A DNA stretch of 64,000 nucleotides from an uncultured Aquimarina sp. (lineage in GTDB: Bacteria > Bacteroidota > Bacteroidia > Flavobacteriales > Flavobacteriaceae). The translations under genes were made by a program, and so were the position numbers. The stretch covers positions 620,001 through 684,000 of the forward strand of contig CANMFM010000004.1 in NCBI GenBank assembly GCA_947497175.1, written 5' to 3'. The notes under the pieces were generated by a model. It ran no database searches. It saw only the letters and a program-made list of their open reading frames with translations, and was not told the origin of the DNA. Within the stretch, counting starts at the first letter, position 1, and every line of letters starts with the position of its first letter. Below are positions 24,001 to 33,378 of the stretch, piece by piece.

Positions 24001-24612
24001 AAACCAGAGCGTTCATTAATTAATGTTGAGACCGGACAACATATTTGGTATCGAAAAGGATCTATGGTGATGTACGAACTTCAAGATCTTATCGGCGAAG
24101 ATAAAATTAATCATGCACTTCGTTCTTTTTTACATGAATACAAGAACTTTGAAAAAGGAGTATATCCAACTTCAGAAAACTTATATGAAGCTATTTATAA
24201 TGCAGCTCCTGATTCATTACGATATGCAGTAGAGGATGGCTTCAAAAAGATTGTACTTTACGAAAACAGGGTTGTTTCGGCCAAGACCAAAAAACTGAAT
24301 ACCAAAAAATATGAAACTACCTTTACCGTTGACTCCAAAAAAATCTATTATGATGATAAAGGAAAAGAGGAGCGTACTGATGATAAAACCAATTATATCG
24401 AGATCGGTTTGTTTGGCCAAGATATTGTAGATGATCAAGAAGTACCCTTAAAAAATCCATATTATCTTGAGCGAAAATGGTTAAAACCTGGAGAGAATAC
24501 GTTTACTATTATTACCGATCAAAAACCCGTAAAAGCAGGTATAGATCCATATAATAAATTAATAGACAGAACTTCTGGTGATAACCTAAAACCTGTTGAA
24601 CAGGAAGAATAA
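21007..24612 (+). CDS. ABC-2-type permease fused to an M1-family aminopeptidase
   Basis: This encodes 1201 residues. Residues 1-~560 contain two blocks of membrane spans resembling ABC-2 permease modules. From ~590 comes a soluble M1 peptidase with the zinc motif HEVAH (935-939), followed by QWWGH and the third-ligand region SETLAE (Glu959/Glu963). Such fusions occur in Bacteroidota, and are paired with the ATPase just upstream. The peptidase part probably faces the periplasm. Substrate unknown. It is not truncated or frameshifted. Confidence 0.9.
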   Translation: MIEIFMFELRYRLRRPATWIYAVLGLSIALLMAFFEKSVTAQFVNSPNNVIGVIGPVSIISIFFYAAIMGVPIYRDKDHKTAQTYFTFPIPQKSYVLGRFLGSFSIATLLNIFIVIGAMIGFGIGAFLDRPDYGEYMDFDILSYLLPFLFILQINALLIGSLFFCLMAFFKKMPIIYLGGICLFLLYSITGDLMRSIDNQWLTVYLDPFGNRAFTFVKKYWSINELNINQLPIYGKFLVNRMLWLGLGLLLFLITYFRFDYKKFLVSVKQKNTSNNDQYHPSLVTSVTQVFTKKTERQNLLSLSKIEFLSIIKDPIFIILLIIGIIISLITVFQANETYGTPNLPLTRYIVTYISGGITLLSIIILVIYSGEAVHRTRKNKTFVFYDALPISNSSLYFSKIFSLIGIAFVLTLVNIIVGMLFQTFNGYFGYELDMSFTYNFLLILPSFITTVLLAFFIHVLVNSKFLGHFIVILIYVGLPLLVTFAFKSSNPMLIYGGTTPFFISDLNGFGHYLAGITWLNFYWILLTGILMLIGKLFWTRGFFSTAKERLTLAKQRLNTKTSVSLIMVVLGFISVAGYSYYNLNVLNEIVSGDESEKIGADAEKKYAKYIGQAHPQVTDLKVYIDLFPKKRNVKAKGAFKIINNYDTPIDTLLLEVQFPNGHTSLEKIVYNGIELSPVVTDSVYRMYFYKLPQAMQPNEKADLTIEVFADTKGFANARETEVLYNGSFFNNSIFPRFHYEPNIIENGVRVKYGLEKLDYLLPPRTDSTALKKNLFNEDANYINFEAVVSTSKDQTALMPGKLIKNWEENNRAYYHYKLESQTDLFFNVVSARYDVKKSSWTAPSGKEVAIEIYHSPKHKRNLKYFIEGTKVALAYCSKNFYEYPNSVLRIVEFPAHTTFAQSFATTIPYSEDFGFAANFDKAEDFNYAFRVTAHEVAHQWWGHIVTPSKTSGANIISETLAEYTSLMTMKHEYGENGIKNFLKYSLDAYLKARAFSFKPERSLINVETGQHIWYRKGSMVMYELQDLIGEDKINHALRSFLHEYKNFEKGVYPTSENLYEAIYNAAPDSLRYAVEDGFKKIVLYENRVVSAKTKKLNTKKYETTFTVDSKKIYYDDKGKEERTDDKTNYIEIGLFGQDIVDDQEVPLKNPYYLERKWLKPGENTFTIITDQKPVKAGIDPYNKLIDRTSGDNLKPVEQEE

Positions 24613-24989
24613 TTTAACCTGTTGCACATTTAGAATTTATTTTTTACTAAAATCAGTCATTTCGATTTCTTAGATCCAAAGGAGAAGTGTATCGAGAATA
24701 AATTATTGGTAAAAAAGGTGTCAATTGTGGAAAAATAGTAATCATGCTGAGGAAACAAAAGGAATACAGGTCGGGATTTGGAATATTAATGAAAAACGCA
24801 AATTTCCTTTAATGAATTGGAATTTTTGAACACTGAAAACAAAATACTATTGGCAACATCGATGTTATAATTTATTTTGACGGAATTCATTGCGGATTTA
24901 CTACCTTAGGACTTATCGGAATGTGTCTTTCAAAAAATTCCGAAACAAGCCAGACACAACCCGTTGGCATTCATTTAAAAAAATCAGAA
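24613..24989. other. Intergenic region with a repeat-like element
   Basis: No gene. A short element at 24656-24699 (GTCATTTCGAT ... ATCGAGAAT) resembles the dispersed intergenic repeats of this genome type. The start region of the downstream GH65 gene (promoter of unclear form) follows. Confidence 0.45.
24656..24699. repeat. Degenerate dispersed intergenic repeat
   Basis: ATTTCGAT (24659-24666) is nearly complementary to ATCGAGAAT (24691-24699). The GTCATTTCGA start is typical of short flavobacterial intergenic repeats. Confidence 0.45.
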
Positions 24990-27026
24990 ATGAAAAAAAT
25001 AATTTTACAAATAGTACTTATTTCAAGTTTAAATATAACCGCTCAATACGACGGATGGCACATAAGCACAAACGACAGTTCTGATTATACAGGAATTGCT
25101 ATTGCAAATGGTAGAATTGGAATGTTATCATCTTCAAAACCCCTTCAAATAAAACACATTGTATTAAATAATGTTTACGATGTTGACCCTAATCTGAAAG
25201 TAAGTCAAGTTCTTCACGGTATGAATTTTGGAAACCTTGATATACATATTGACGGGCAACAAATCACAGAAGGCAATATCACTAATTGGCAGCAAACAAT
25301 GGATATGAAAAATGCTGCGCTAACCACAAGCTTTGACTATAAAGATAAAGCGACAGTTTCTTATACAGTTTACGCCCTTCGTAATTTACCGTATACAGGT
25401 TATTTAGACATAAGTGTTGAAGCTGCAAAAGAAATCGATTTAAAGGTCACAGGAAAAATACTAATTCCAGAAGAATATCAGACCCCAAAAAACACCTTTC
25501 AAATATTAAAAGATTTAGAAACAACAATGCCCATTTTACAATCTGTTGCAAAAAGCCCATTCGGAAAACATCTTGTAAGCACATCAGGAACATTCATATG
25601 GCATCACATAAATTCTTCAAGAGAGCATCTAAGACCTGAATTGAATCACCAAATTATTTCTGATTATGAGAACACGTTATCCTTTAATTATAAAATCAAT
25701 AAAAATCAAAATTTAAATTTTGCTTGGACAGGCGCTCAATGCACGACCAAAAACTTTGCTGACCCAAAATCTGAATCCGAGAGAATGGTGATTTTCAATT
25801 TACTAAACTCTCGTGATGTGCTTTTAGCAGGTCATAAAACTTTATGGGAAGAACTCTGGCAAGGAGATATAATTATCGAAGGCGATTTACAATCTCAGCA
25901 AGATATACGTTTAGCATTATACCATTTGTATGCATTTGGTCGTGGAGATTCAGACCTAAGTATTGCTCCAATGGGACTTTCGTTGCAAACACCGTATAAT
26001 GGGCATATATTTTGGGATACAGAACTTTGGATGTTTCCTCCACTGCTTATGCTAAATCAGGATATTGCGCGTTCTTTAGTTAATTATCGTTCGACCAGAT
26101 TGGAACCTGCTAAAAAACGAGCAACTAATTATGGTTATAAAGGTGCCATGTTTCCTTGGGAAAGTGACGATACTGGTGAAGAAGCTACTCCACCTTTTGC
26201 TTTAACAGGGCCTTTTGAGCATCACATTACCGCAGATATTGGGATTGCGTTTTGGAATTATTATCGAGTAACAAAAAACAGCAAATGGTTAAAGGAAAAA
26301 GGCTATCCCGTATTAAAAGAAATCGCTGACTTTTGGGTAAGCAGAGTAACTAAAAATAATGACGGAAGCTTTTCAATAAACAATGTGGTCGGAGCAAATG
26401 AATTTGCTCCTAATGTAAATGATAACGCATTCACGAATGGAGCTGCTAAAACTGCATTACACTATGCTATCTTGGCGGCAAAAGAATTAGGTAATTCTCC
26501 AAATTCAAAATGGGAAGAAGTTGCCACTCATATCAAAATATTAAAATTCCCAGATGGTACAACTAAAGAACATGCTGAATATAATGGCGAAAAAATTAAA
26601 CAGGCAGATGTAAATTTGTTATCCTATCCTCTAAATATTATTAACGATAAAGAAACAATTTTAAAAGACTTAAAATATTATGAACCTAAATTAGCAAAAG
26701 AAGGTCCTGCAATGGGTAAATCTATTTTTTCAATAGTATACGCAAGACTAGGAGATGTAGATAATGCATACCGACTTTTCAAGGAAAGTTATGTGCCAAA
26801 TCAACAAGCACCTTTTGGTGCTTTATCAGAGGTGGCAACTTCGAATTTTTCATATTTTGCTACCGGTGCGGGTGGAATGTTACAAAGTGTACTGTTTGGT
26901 TTTGGCGGACTAGAATTTACAGACGAAGGAATAATCCAAAAAGACCCAATTCTTCCAAAACAATGGAAATCATTAACCATAAAAGGTGTTGGAATAAACA
27001 ATAAAACGTACAGAATTGACAGATGA
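24990..27026 (+). CDS. Glycoside hydrolase family 65-like enzyme, secreted; likely 3' frameshift
   Basis: This encodes 678 residues from ATG 24990, with a signal peptide (about 1-18, ending NITAQ). The GH65-type (alpha/alpha)6 catalytic barrel is shown by HIFWDTELWMFPPLLM, YGYKGAMFPWESDDTGEE, EHHITADIG and VVGANEFAPNVNDNAFTN, with catalytic Glu471 in ANE. GH65 members act on alpha-glucobioses such as kojibiose or trehalose; the substrate is not told here. The frame stops at 27024-27026, but a neighbouring frame continues with DSIIERGKTNYQYNVLKDN and ends at 27111, so the native C-terminus was probably about 28 residues longer. Confidence 0.88.
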   Translation: MKKIILQIVLISSLNITAQYDGWHISTNDSSDYTGIAIANGRIGMLSSSKPLQIKHIVLNNVYDVDPNLKVSQVLHGMNFGNLDIHIDGQQITEGNITNWQQTMDMKNAALTTSFDYKDKATVSYTVYALRNLPYTGYLDISVEAAKEIDLKVTGKILIPEEYQTPKNTFQILKDLETTMPILQSVAKSPFGKHLVSTSGTFIWHHINSSREHLRPELNHQIISDYENTLSFNYKINKNQNLNFAWTGAQCTTKNFADPKSESERMVIFNLLNSRDVLLAGHKTLWEELWQGDIIIEGDLQSQQDIRLALYHLYAFGRGDSDLSIAPMGLSLQTPYNGHIFWDTELWMFPPLLMLNQDIARSLVNYRSTRLEPAKKRATNYGYKGAMFPWESDDTGEEATPPFALTGPFEHHITADIGIAFWNYYRVTKNSKWLKEKGYPVLKEIADFWVSRVTKNNDGSFSINNVVGANEFAPNVNDNAFTNGAAKTALHYAILAAKELGNSPNSKWEEVATHIKILKFPDGTTKEHAEYNGEKIKQADVNLLSYPLNIINDKETILKDLKYYEPKLAKEGPAMGKSIFSIVYARLGDVDNAYRLFKESYVPNQQAPFGALSEVATSNFSYFATGAGGMLQSVLFGFGGLEFTDEGIIQKDPILPKQWKSLTIKGVGINNKTYRIDR

Positions 27027-27264
27027 TTCAATTATTGAACGTGGAAAAACAAACTACCAATACAATGTTCTGAAAGACAATACTCCTGAAAGTTGGAAAT
27101 TGAAAAATTAGGTGGACCAATACCAGAGGGTTATCTTTTCTTAGTATGTCGATGTAACAATTATATTACATTTCAGTCTTCTTTTTATAAATCATTCGGG
27201 CAACCTTTTAGATTTGGATTTCGTCTTTAATAATAAGAACTTTATTTCATCAAATTATACGTTT

Positions 27265-28764
27265 ATGATCTGTAACTCATCTTTAGTAGTTTCTATAGCA
27301 TTTTTTATGACATATTTTGGGCTCAACGCACAAACATTGACCTCTAAAGTAGTAGACAAAAAAACAAATCAACCCATTCCTTTTGCCACTATTCAGATCT
27401 CTGAAAATCAAGGAATTATCACCAACGAAGAAGGGAGGTTTAATTTAATTCTCGGTGACAAGCATGCAAATATAGATTCAATATATGTTTCTTCTATGGG
27501 GTATGAAAAGGCAAGTATTTCTATCAAAGAGGCAATAGATAGTATTATTTATATTCAACCCAAGGCTATAGAATTAAAAAGTGTTTTCGTTTCAAATAAA
27601 AATCTAAGCGTTGAGGAAATCATTGACAAGGTTAAAGAGCGTGTTTCTGAAAATTATAATTTCGAGTTATCTAAAAGGCGGTTATTTTTCAGAGAATCCG
27701 AATTCAACGCTATAAAAAAATTAGATATTGAATTTAAAAAATCCACCATTAAAGAACTTGATAAAAAACTTATTGATAGTGTAATCACGATTATTCCTAA
27801 AAAATCAGAGTATTATACAGAGACCCTATGCGATCTTTATGGTGATTTCGAAAAGAGAAAAATTAATATTATTAAGGCTGCTGAGCTTTACGATAAAAAT
27901 AATGAGGTTTCTATAGAGGCGATGACAGAGCGCATGGAAACCATATTCAAAAAAAATGTGAAACCAGATTCTTATCTTAAGATAAAATCTGGGTTATTTG
28001 GCACTAAAATACAAGTGGATTCTATCCTTGAACAGACTGAAAACGGGGATGAGATAAAAGATAAAATCGATAAAGAGGACAAGGGTGATTTTCTAAAAAG
28101 TCAAAGAAGAGCCTTAAAAAGTTTACTATCCAGTCTTTTTTTTAACGAAGGTGTGATGTCTAATTTTCTTAACAAATCCGGAAGATATGATTTTAAACTG
28201 GTGGATTATACCTATATCGATGACCAAAGTATCTATATCATTAATTTTTCACCTAAAAGAAATGAAGATTTTAAAGGTACGTTATATGTAAATACAGAAG
28301 ATTTTGCTGTGATACGAGTAGATTATGAAAATGTAAGAAATATTAAAAATTTTAAACTATTAGGTATTCATTATCAAGATAATTTATATCGGGCCAAAAT
28401 GTTATTTACCAAAGGAGGAAATCAAAAATATGATCTTAAATTCTTGGAAATGTATAGAGGTGAATTTTTTGGTTTTGACCGTCCTTTAAAAGTGATTGAA
28501 AAAAACAAACATGTCAAAGGAAAGCGCAAACAAAATGAATTATCTCTTGGTATTGATGCGATCAATATCAATAAACGTAAATACGAAATTGTAGTTTTTG
28601 ATTCCAAACAACTTACAGAAAGCGAATATAACAGCAGTACAGAAAACAAATCAATTAAGCCCCAGTATTTATCAAAATATGACCCGCAATTCTGGAAAGG
28701 GTATAACATTATTGAACCCAATACGGCTATAAAAAAGTTTACGGCTACCCCTGAAGCAGAATAG
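27265..28764 (+). CDS. Secreted protein with carboxypeptidase-D regulatory-like domain and unknown C-terminal region
   Basis: This encodes 499 residues from ATG 27265, with a signal peptide (about 1-23, ending GLNAQ). Residues ~24-110 form a CarboxypepD_reg-like domain (SKVVDKKTNQPIPFATIQIS, TNEEGRFNL, VSSMGYEKASISI). The remainder has no name: VFVSNKNLSVEEIIDKVKERV, and a repeated set of beta-rich segments (YIINFSPKRNEDFKGTLYVN, DFAVIRVDYEN). In Bacteroidota such proteins are outer-membrane or surface proteins. A TTG at 27214 would extend it. Confidence 0.85.
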   Translation: MICNSSLVVSIAFFMTYFGLNAQTLTSKVVDKKTNQPIPFATIQISENQGIITNEEGRFNLILGDKHANIDSIYVSSMGYEKASISIKEAIDSIIYIQPKAIELKSVFVSNKNLSVEEIIDKVKERVSENYNFELSKRRLFFRESEFNAIKKLDIEFKKSTIKELDKKLIDSVITIIPKKSEYYTETLCDLYGDFEKRKINIIKAAELYDKNNEVSIEAMTERMETIFKKNVKPDSYLKIKSGLFGTKIQVDSILEQTENGDEIKDKIDKEDKGDFLKSQRRALKSLLSSLFFNEGVMSNFLNKSGRYDFKLVDYTYIDDQSIYIINFSPKRNEDFKGTLYVNTEDFAVIRVDYENVRNIKNFKLLGIHYQDNLYRAKMLFTKGGNQKYDLKFLEMYRGEFFGFDRPLKVIEKNKHVKGKRKQNELSLGIDAININKRKYEIVVFDSKQLTESEYNSSTENKSIKPQYLSKYDPQFWKGYNIIEPNTAIKKFTATPEAE

Positions 28765-28777
28765 TCATATATTATAG

Positions 28778-29209
28778 TCATTTATCCTGCCCTTGCCCAT
28801 CCAGTTTTAGGGTTCTAATCAATGCATCAAAATAAAAATCTTCCTGTTTTGGAACGATAGTGGTTTTGTACGCAGTATTCTTTATTACATAATGAGAAGT
28901 AGTTTCAGGATCTAATGCTGAAGAATGAAGATTTACAATCTTCTGAATAAAATCATTTATCAATACAACTTCGTCATATGATACCTCTCTTCGAAATGTA
29001 GGGTGATCGCTTTTATAAACCAGATAATCATTTCTAAAACTCAGAGATCTCTTCATGCCATTTGCTGTAGTAAACTCAAATGTAAAGTCTTTGGACGCGA
29101 ATATCTTATTGATGTTCTCTGCAGTTGGTTCTACATTACGAGCACAACTCATTGCCAGAAACAGGGTAAGAAATATAACAATTCGTTGTTTTGGGATACT
29201 ACTCTTCAT
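28778..29209 (-). CDS. Small lipoprotein of unknown function
   Basis: This encodes 143 residues from ATG 29209, with a lipoprotein signal (LFLAMSC). An ATG at 29233 would sit in the loop of the terminator hairpin of the upstream gene, so 29209 is preferred. No domain is recognised; the body has a repeated beta-type pattern (FTFEFTTANGMKRSLSFRNDYLVYK). It converges with the gene ending at 28764. Confidence 0.72.
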   Translation of the reverse strand: MKSSIPKQRIVIFLTLFLAMSCARNVEPTAENINKIFASKDFTFEFTTANGMKRSLSFRNDYLVYKSDHPTFRREVSYDEVVLINDFIQKIVNLHSSALDPETTSHYVIKNTAYKTTIVPKQEDFYFDALIRTLKLDGQGQDK

Positions 29210-29216
29210 AAAAATA

Positions 29217-29252
29217 CCGTATCTAGACTTCATAATTCTGTCTAAGATACGG
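29217..29252 (-). terminator. Terminator of the lipoprotein gene at 29288-29893
   Basis: CCGTATCTAGAC (29217-29228) and GTCTAAGATACGG (29240-29252) pair with one bulged base over an 11-base loop. On the minus strand the stem is followed by TATTTTT. Confidence 0.7.
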
Positions 29253-29287
29253 CATTTTGTGTCTTTCTGGAAAAACCAGATGTAATA

Positions 29288-29893
29288 TTACTTTGAGGCG
29301 AAACGCTTTATAGAGCTTTCAAAATCAATATCTTCAAGGTTACTGATCAAAAGACCAACTCCTCCAGATTTTGAAGCGACGATATATTCTGTTTGAAATC
29401 TTCTATCTTTTTTATACGCTTTTAAATATTTAAGCTTAACCACTTTTGATGTAGGGGTGAAGAAAAAACGACCATGAATTCTTTTGTATCTTACTTCCTG
29501 CACATTAGCTTCATCTTTCACCTGATCACTAAGGGCTTGAACCACTCTAGCAGCTCTGTGCTCGTCAAATTGATAATAGTCACAGGTATAAATAAATACA
29601 TAATTCTGGATATTTGTTTCATCAACAAATAATTCGAAATCTACCTTTTTATCCTGAATCTTTTTCAATTCAGCAAGGGCGATGTTTTTAAATTTTAGAT
29701 TACTGTCCAGCAGTTCTATTTTTGCTTTAAACTCTTCTGGAGTTGCTTTTACATAATCACTTGTAAGAACAATGGTGTTGTTTTTAAATTCAATTTTGTT
29801 TTTTGAAAATTTAGCAAATCCTTCTTTCTTTGGCTCAAAAAGATTACAGCTAACAAGTAGGATTGAAATAGATAATAGTAGAAGTTTTTTCAT
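29288..29893 (-). CDS. Lipoprotein of unknown function
   Basis: This encodes 201 residues from ATG 29893 with a lipoprotein signal (LLLLSISILLVSC). An ATG at 29929 would add 12 residues before the signal and is not favoured. The mature part is Lys-rich, with AELKKIQDKKVDFELFVDETNIQ and YKRIHGRFFFTPTSKVVKLKYLK; no family is recognised. It is followed by its own terminator. Confidence 0.8.
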   Translation of the reverse strand: MKKLLLLSISILLVSCNLFEPKKEGFAKFSKNKIEFKNNTIVLTSDYVKATPEEFKAKIELLDSNLKFKNIALAELKKIQDKKVDFELFVDETNIQNYVFIYTCDYYQFDEHRAARVVQALSDQVKDEANVQEVRYKRIHGRFFFTPTSKVVKLKYLKAYKKDRRFQTEYIVASKSGGVGLLISNLEDIDFESSIKRFASK

Positions 29894-29973
29894 AAGGGCT
29901 TGTGTTAAATGACTAAGACATAATACCATACATCTTAATTAATATGCGGGCAAGATAATAAAAAAAATTGAAT

Positions 29974-30876
29974 CTATTGCCATTCAACGGGTTTTTTAAG
30001 CACTTTAACTAGTTTTTCTTCTTCGCTTCCGGGTTTTGGATTGTGGTTGTACCTCCATTGTACGCGGGGTGGGAGGCTCATTAAGATACTTTCTATCCTG
30101 CCATTTGTTTTTAATCCAAACAAGGTTCCTTTATCGTGAACAAGGTTAAATTCTACATATCTACCTCGTCTTATTTCTTGCCAATTCTTATGAGTCTCGG
30201 TATATTTTTGGTTTTTTCTTTGCTGTACAATAGGTGCATAGGCCTCCAGAAAGCTATTTCCCACTTCGGTAACAAAATCATACCAATTTTCTATAGTCAT
30301 GGTCTCATTTGCTTTACAATAATCAAAAAATAAGCCACCTACCCCTCGTCCTTCGCCTCGATGAGGATTATAGAAATACTCGTCACACTTTTTCTTATAT
30401 AATTTATAAAAATCTGGATGATGCTTATCACAAGATGCTTTACAAACATGATGAAAATGTGTTGCGTCATCTTCAAATAAATAATAAGGTGTTAGATCCT
30501 GGCCGCCACCAAACCAACGATCTACGACACTACCGTCTTTGTCATACATCTCAAAGTATCTCCAATTGGCATGTACAGTTGGTACCATTGGGTTTTTGGG
30601 ATGCAATACCAGTGATAAACCACAAGCAAAAAAATCAACATCTCCCACATTAAAATAACCCTGCATTGCTTTTGGCAGGGCACCATGTACACCAGAGATG
30701 TTTACCCCTCCTTTTTCAAATACATTTCCATTTTCGATAACTCGGGTTCGGCCTCCCCCGCCTTCTGGTCTTTCCCAAATATCCTCTTGAAACTTGACTC
30801 CGCCATCAATCTCTTCCAATTTTGAAGTAATGGTATCCTGAAGGTTTTGTATATATTTATAAAATTTATCTTTCAT
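29974..30876 (-). CDS. hemF: Oxygen-dependent coproporphyrinogen III oxidase
   Basis: This encodes 300 residues, full length for HemF. The signature is complete: GGGGRTRVIENGNVFEKGGVN, MVPTVHANWRYFE, WFGGGQDLTPYYLFEDDATHFH, GVGGLFFDY and RRGRYVEFNLVHDKGTLFGL. It converts coproporphyrinogen III to protoporphyrinogen IX using O2, so the organism lives with oxygen. It follows the EI24-like gene in the haem cluster. Confidence 0.95.
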   Translation of the reverse strand: MKDKFYKYIQNLQDTITSKLEEIDGGVKFQEDIWERPEGGGGRTRVIENGNVFEKGGVNISGVHGALPKAMQGYFNVGDVDFFACGLSLVLHPKNPMVPTVHANWRYFEMYDKDGSVVDRWFGGGQDLTPYYLFEDDATHFHHVCKASCDKHHPDFYKLYKKKCDEYFYNPHRGEGRGVGGLFFDYCKANETMTIENWYDFVTEVGNSFLEAYAPIVQQRKNQKYTETHKNWQEIRRGRYVEFNLVHDKGTLFGLKTNGRIESILMSLPPRVQWRYNHNPKPGSEEEKLVKVLKKPVEWQ

Positions 30877-30902
30877 ATCATTATATCATGTCATAAAAAA
30901 AT

Positions 30903-31691
30903 CTAAGCTTCAATTTCTTTGGATATTATCGAAGAATCAGTGGTTGATATTAATTTCTGCTGATCCAAAATTTTTACCGTCTCTGATGATGCCGCAACTA
31001 CAGCTATTGGTAAAGTAACAATAAAACCAATAATCGGTATAAAAAGCATCAATACAAATACGATTCCATTTCCTATAGCGATACCTCTATTTTTTCTTAC
31101 AAACTGAATACTTTCTTTATAGTTAAAATGTCTTTCCATTGTATAATCCATATTACCAAAACCTACATAATATGCTTGTATTAGAAAGATCAACACCGTC
31201 GCTACAATTCCAATAATGGGTATAAAACTAAGAATCAATAACGGAATCATAAATAATAATTCTTTACACAGGTTTCTTAAATTGATACGAATACCTCTGG
31301 TCAATTGTTGCCTAAAGGATGTATTTCGATGGGTATGCGTTGTGTTTCCATAAAAATGAGCTTCAACTTTTTCTGAAACCGGGCTCATAAATGGTGCAGA
31401 AAGCGCCATCACAATATGCTTATATATTACTAATCCTAAAACCAGAATCAATAGCCCTCCGATATATGTACTTATCGTTGCAAATGTTTCTGATCCCCAT
31501 TCCCAAGGCCAAATTTTAGAAATCAATATTCCTAAATTATCTGAAAAGAAATATGCAAAAGACACAAAACCAAAACCTGTAAGGACACTTATCAAGATAG
31601 GTATACCAAAATATCTCCATAATCCTAGTTTAGAAATTAATTTGAACGTTCCAAAATAGGCTTTTATTCCACTAATAATATTTTTGAACAT
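30903..31691 (-). CDS. EI24/CysZ-like multispanning membrane protein
   Basis: This encodes 262 residues with about five hydrophobic spans and the EI24-type features: an ALSAPFMSPVSEKVE segment and a C-terminal VLMLFIPIIGFIVTLPIAVVAASS span. CysZ proteins import sulfate, but members in Bacteroidota are of uncertain function. It lies in the haem cluster. Confidence 0.85.
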   Translation of the reverse strand: MFKNIISGIKAYFGTFKLISKLGLWRYFGIPILISVLTGFGFVSFAYFFSDNLGILISKIWPWEWGSETFATISTYIGGLLILVLGLVIYKHIVMALSAPFMSPVSEKVEAHFYGNTTHTHRNTSFRQQLTRGIRINLRNLCKELLFMIPLLILSFIPIIGIVATVLIFLIQAYYVGFGNMDYTMERHFNYKESIQFVRKNRGIAIGNGIVFVLMLFIPIIGFIVTLPIAVVAASSETVKILDQQKLISTTDSSIISKEIEA

Positions 31692-31785
31692 AAGTGCTTT
31701 ATTTGATAATTACCTCTAATATGTAGTCTTTTACGCTATTTTGTTTCAATATTTTATAGATTTTACAACCCGCGTAGTCTCCTCT

Positions 31786-32283
31786 TCAATTATAATCTTC
31801 TGAAAGATAAACCAAATGGCTTTGATGATCCAATATGTCTTCGATTTGAATTATTTTTTTCCCGTTTTGAGCCCTTTCTTGCAAAAAAACAATAATTTCA
31901 TCTTCAGAACTGTCCTTTAACGTCTTAAAAAACATTCTTCCTATTTTATTATTATGCAAATCCATTGCTTTTTCTAAAGGTTTATTTGGAGCTAGTTCTT
32001 CGTGTAAATTGGTTACTTTTTTGGACCAAATGATAGATTTATCTACATTTTTTGTGATTTTGAAGGTTTTTCGACAAATCAATACATTCCACAACGCATG
32101 TCGAAATGCATTTGCCTGACCATGCAAATGATGTGTATCTCTATACATTGTTTTGCAAATTTCTATCGTTACCTTGGTGGCCTTCAACGTAGGGACAATA
32201 AACAATGGATTTCGAAGCATTAAACCCGTCAATTGAAAGAATTCTCTTAGACTAAGTCTTTGCAATACGCTCCAAACATTCAT
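31786..32283 (-). CDS. DUF6973-domain protein
   Basis: This encodes 165 residues. The block HGQANAFRHALWN and the later MDLHNNKIGR are the hallmark of DUF6973 proteins, which have conserved His/Asn that may bind metal. No signal peptide. Its role is unknown. It sits 10 bases from hemE in the haem cluster, so it is probably cotranscribed. Confidence 0.8.
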   Translation of the reverse strand: MNVWSVLQRLSLREFFQLTGLMLRNPLFIVPTLKATKVTIEICKTMYRDTHHLHGQANAFRHALWNVLICRKTFKITKNVDKSIIWSKKVTNLHEELAPNKPLEKAMDLHNNKIGRMFFKTLKDSSEDEIIVFLQERAQNGKKIIQIEDILDHQSHLVYLSEDYN

Positions 32284-32293
32284 GATTTCGACC

Positions 32294-33316
32294 TTATCGA
32301 TATTCTTTTACAGCATCAACAAACGCTTTTGCATTTTCTACTGGGATGTTAGGTAGAATTCCATGTCCTAAATTGACAATGTATTGATCTTTTCCAAACT
32401 CATCGATCATCTGTTTGACCATTTTTTTAATTTCTGCCGGTGGCGAAAACAATCTCGACGGATCAAAATTGCCTTGTAAAGTAATGTTTCCTCCTGTTAA
32501 ATACCTGGCATTTCTTGCAGAGCACGTCCAATCTACTCCTAGTGCTGCAGCACCAGATTTTGCCATATCTTGCAAAGCAAACCAACAACCTTTACCAAAA
32601 ACTATAACTTGTGTTTCTTCTTTTAAGGCGTCTACAATTTGCTGAATATATTTCCAGGAAAACTCTTGATAATCAACTGGAGATAACATTCCGCCCCAAC
32701 TATCAAATACTTGTACAGCATTTACCCCCGCAGCAACTTTAGCTTTCAAGTAAGTAATTGTAGTATCTGTTATTTTTTGTAATAACTGATGTGCCGCCTG
32801 TGGTTGTGTAAAACAAAATTCTTTGGCTTTATCGAAATTCTTTGATCCCTGACCTTGCACTGCGTAGCATAAAATTGTCCATGGGGATCCGGCAAATCCA
32901 ATAAGCGGCACTCGGTTATCGAGACGTTCTTTAGTCATCTTAATGGCATCCATTACATAACCCAGTTCTTCATGAACATCAGGAACCACAACCTGCTCCA
33001 CATCCTTAAGCGATCGTATTGGATTTGGTAACCAAGGACCGATACCATCTTTCATCTCGACTTCAATATTCATTGCTTGCGGGATTACCAAAATATCACT
33101 AAACAAGATCGCAGCATCGGGTCCAATGATATCTATGGGTTGCACCGTAATCTCAGAAGCTAGTTCTGGTGTTCTACAACGAGTAAAAAAGTCATATTTT
33201 GCTTTTAATGCTCTAAATTCTGGTAAATATCGACCCGCCTGGCGCATCATCCATACCGGGGGGCGTTCTACAGTTTCTCCTTTTAAAGCTCTTAGAAATA
33301 AATCGTTTTTTATCAT
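32294..33316 (-). CDS. hemE: Uroporphyrinogen decarboxylase
   Basis: This encodes 340 residues with the family motifs [43 protein letters not shown] and NLGHGILPN. It removes four carboxylates of uroporphyrinogen III. The gene follows hemD with a 70-base gap holding a palindromic repeat. Confidence 0.95.
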   Translation of the reverse strand: MIKNDLFLRALKGETVERPPVWMMRQAGRYLPEFRALKAKYDFFTRCRTPELASEITVQPIDIIGPDAAILFSDILVIPQAMNIEVEMKDGIGPWLPNPIRSLKDVEQVVVPDVHEELGYVMDAIKMTKERLDNRVPLIGFAGSPWTILCYAVQGQGSKNFDKAKEFCFTQPQAAHQLLQKITDTTITYLKAKVAAGVNAVQVFDSWGGMLSPVDYQEFSWKYIQQIVDALKEETQVIVFGKGCWFALQDMAKSGAAALGVDWTCSARNARYLTGGNITLQGNFDPSRLFSPPAEIKKMVKQMIDEFGKDQYIVNLGHGILPNIPVENAKAFVDAVKEYR

Positions 33317-33326
33317 ATCTTCCTTT

Positions 33327-33346
33327 ATTCTGGCCTAGGCCAGAAT
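33327..33346. repeat. Perfect 20-bp palindrome between hemD and hemE
   Basis: ATTCTGGCCTAGGCCAGAAT reads the same on both strands and would form a hairpin with a tiny loop. It is a typical REP-like intergenic hairpin. Confidence 0.75.
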
Positions 33347-33378
33347 CTTTTACGTTTTAAATTTTATATTCTAAATAA

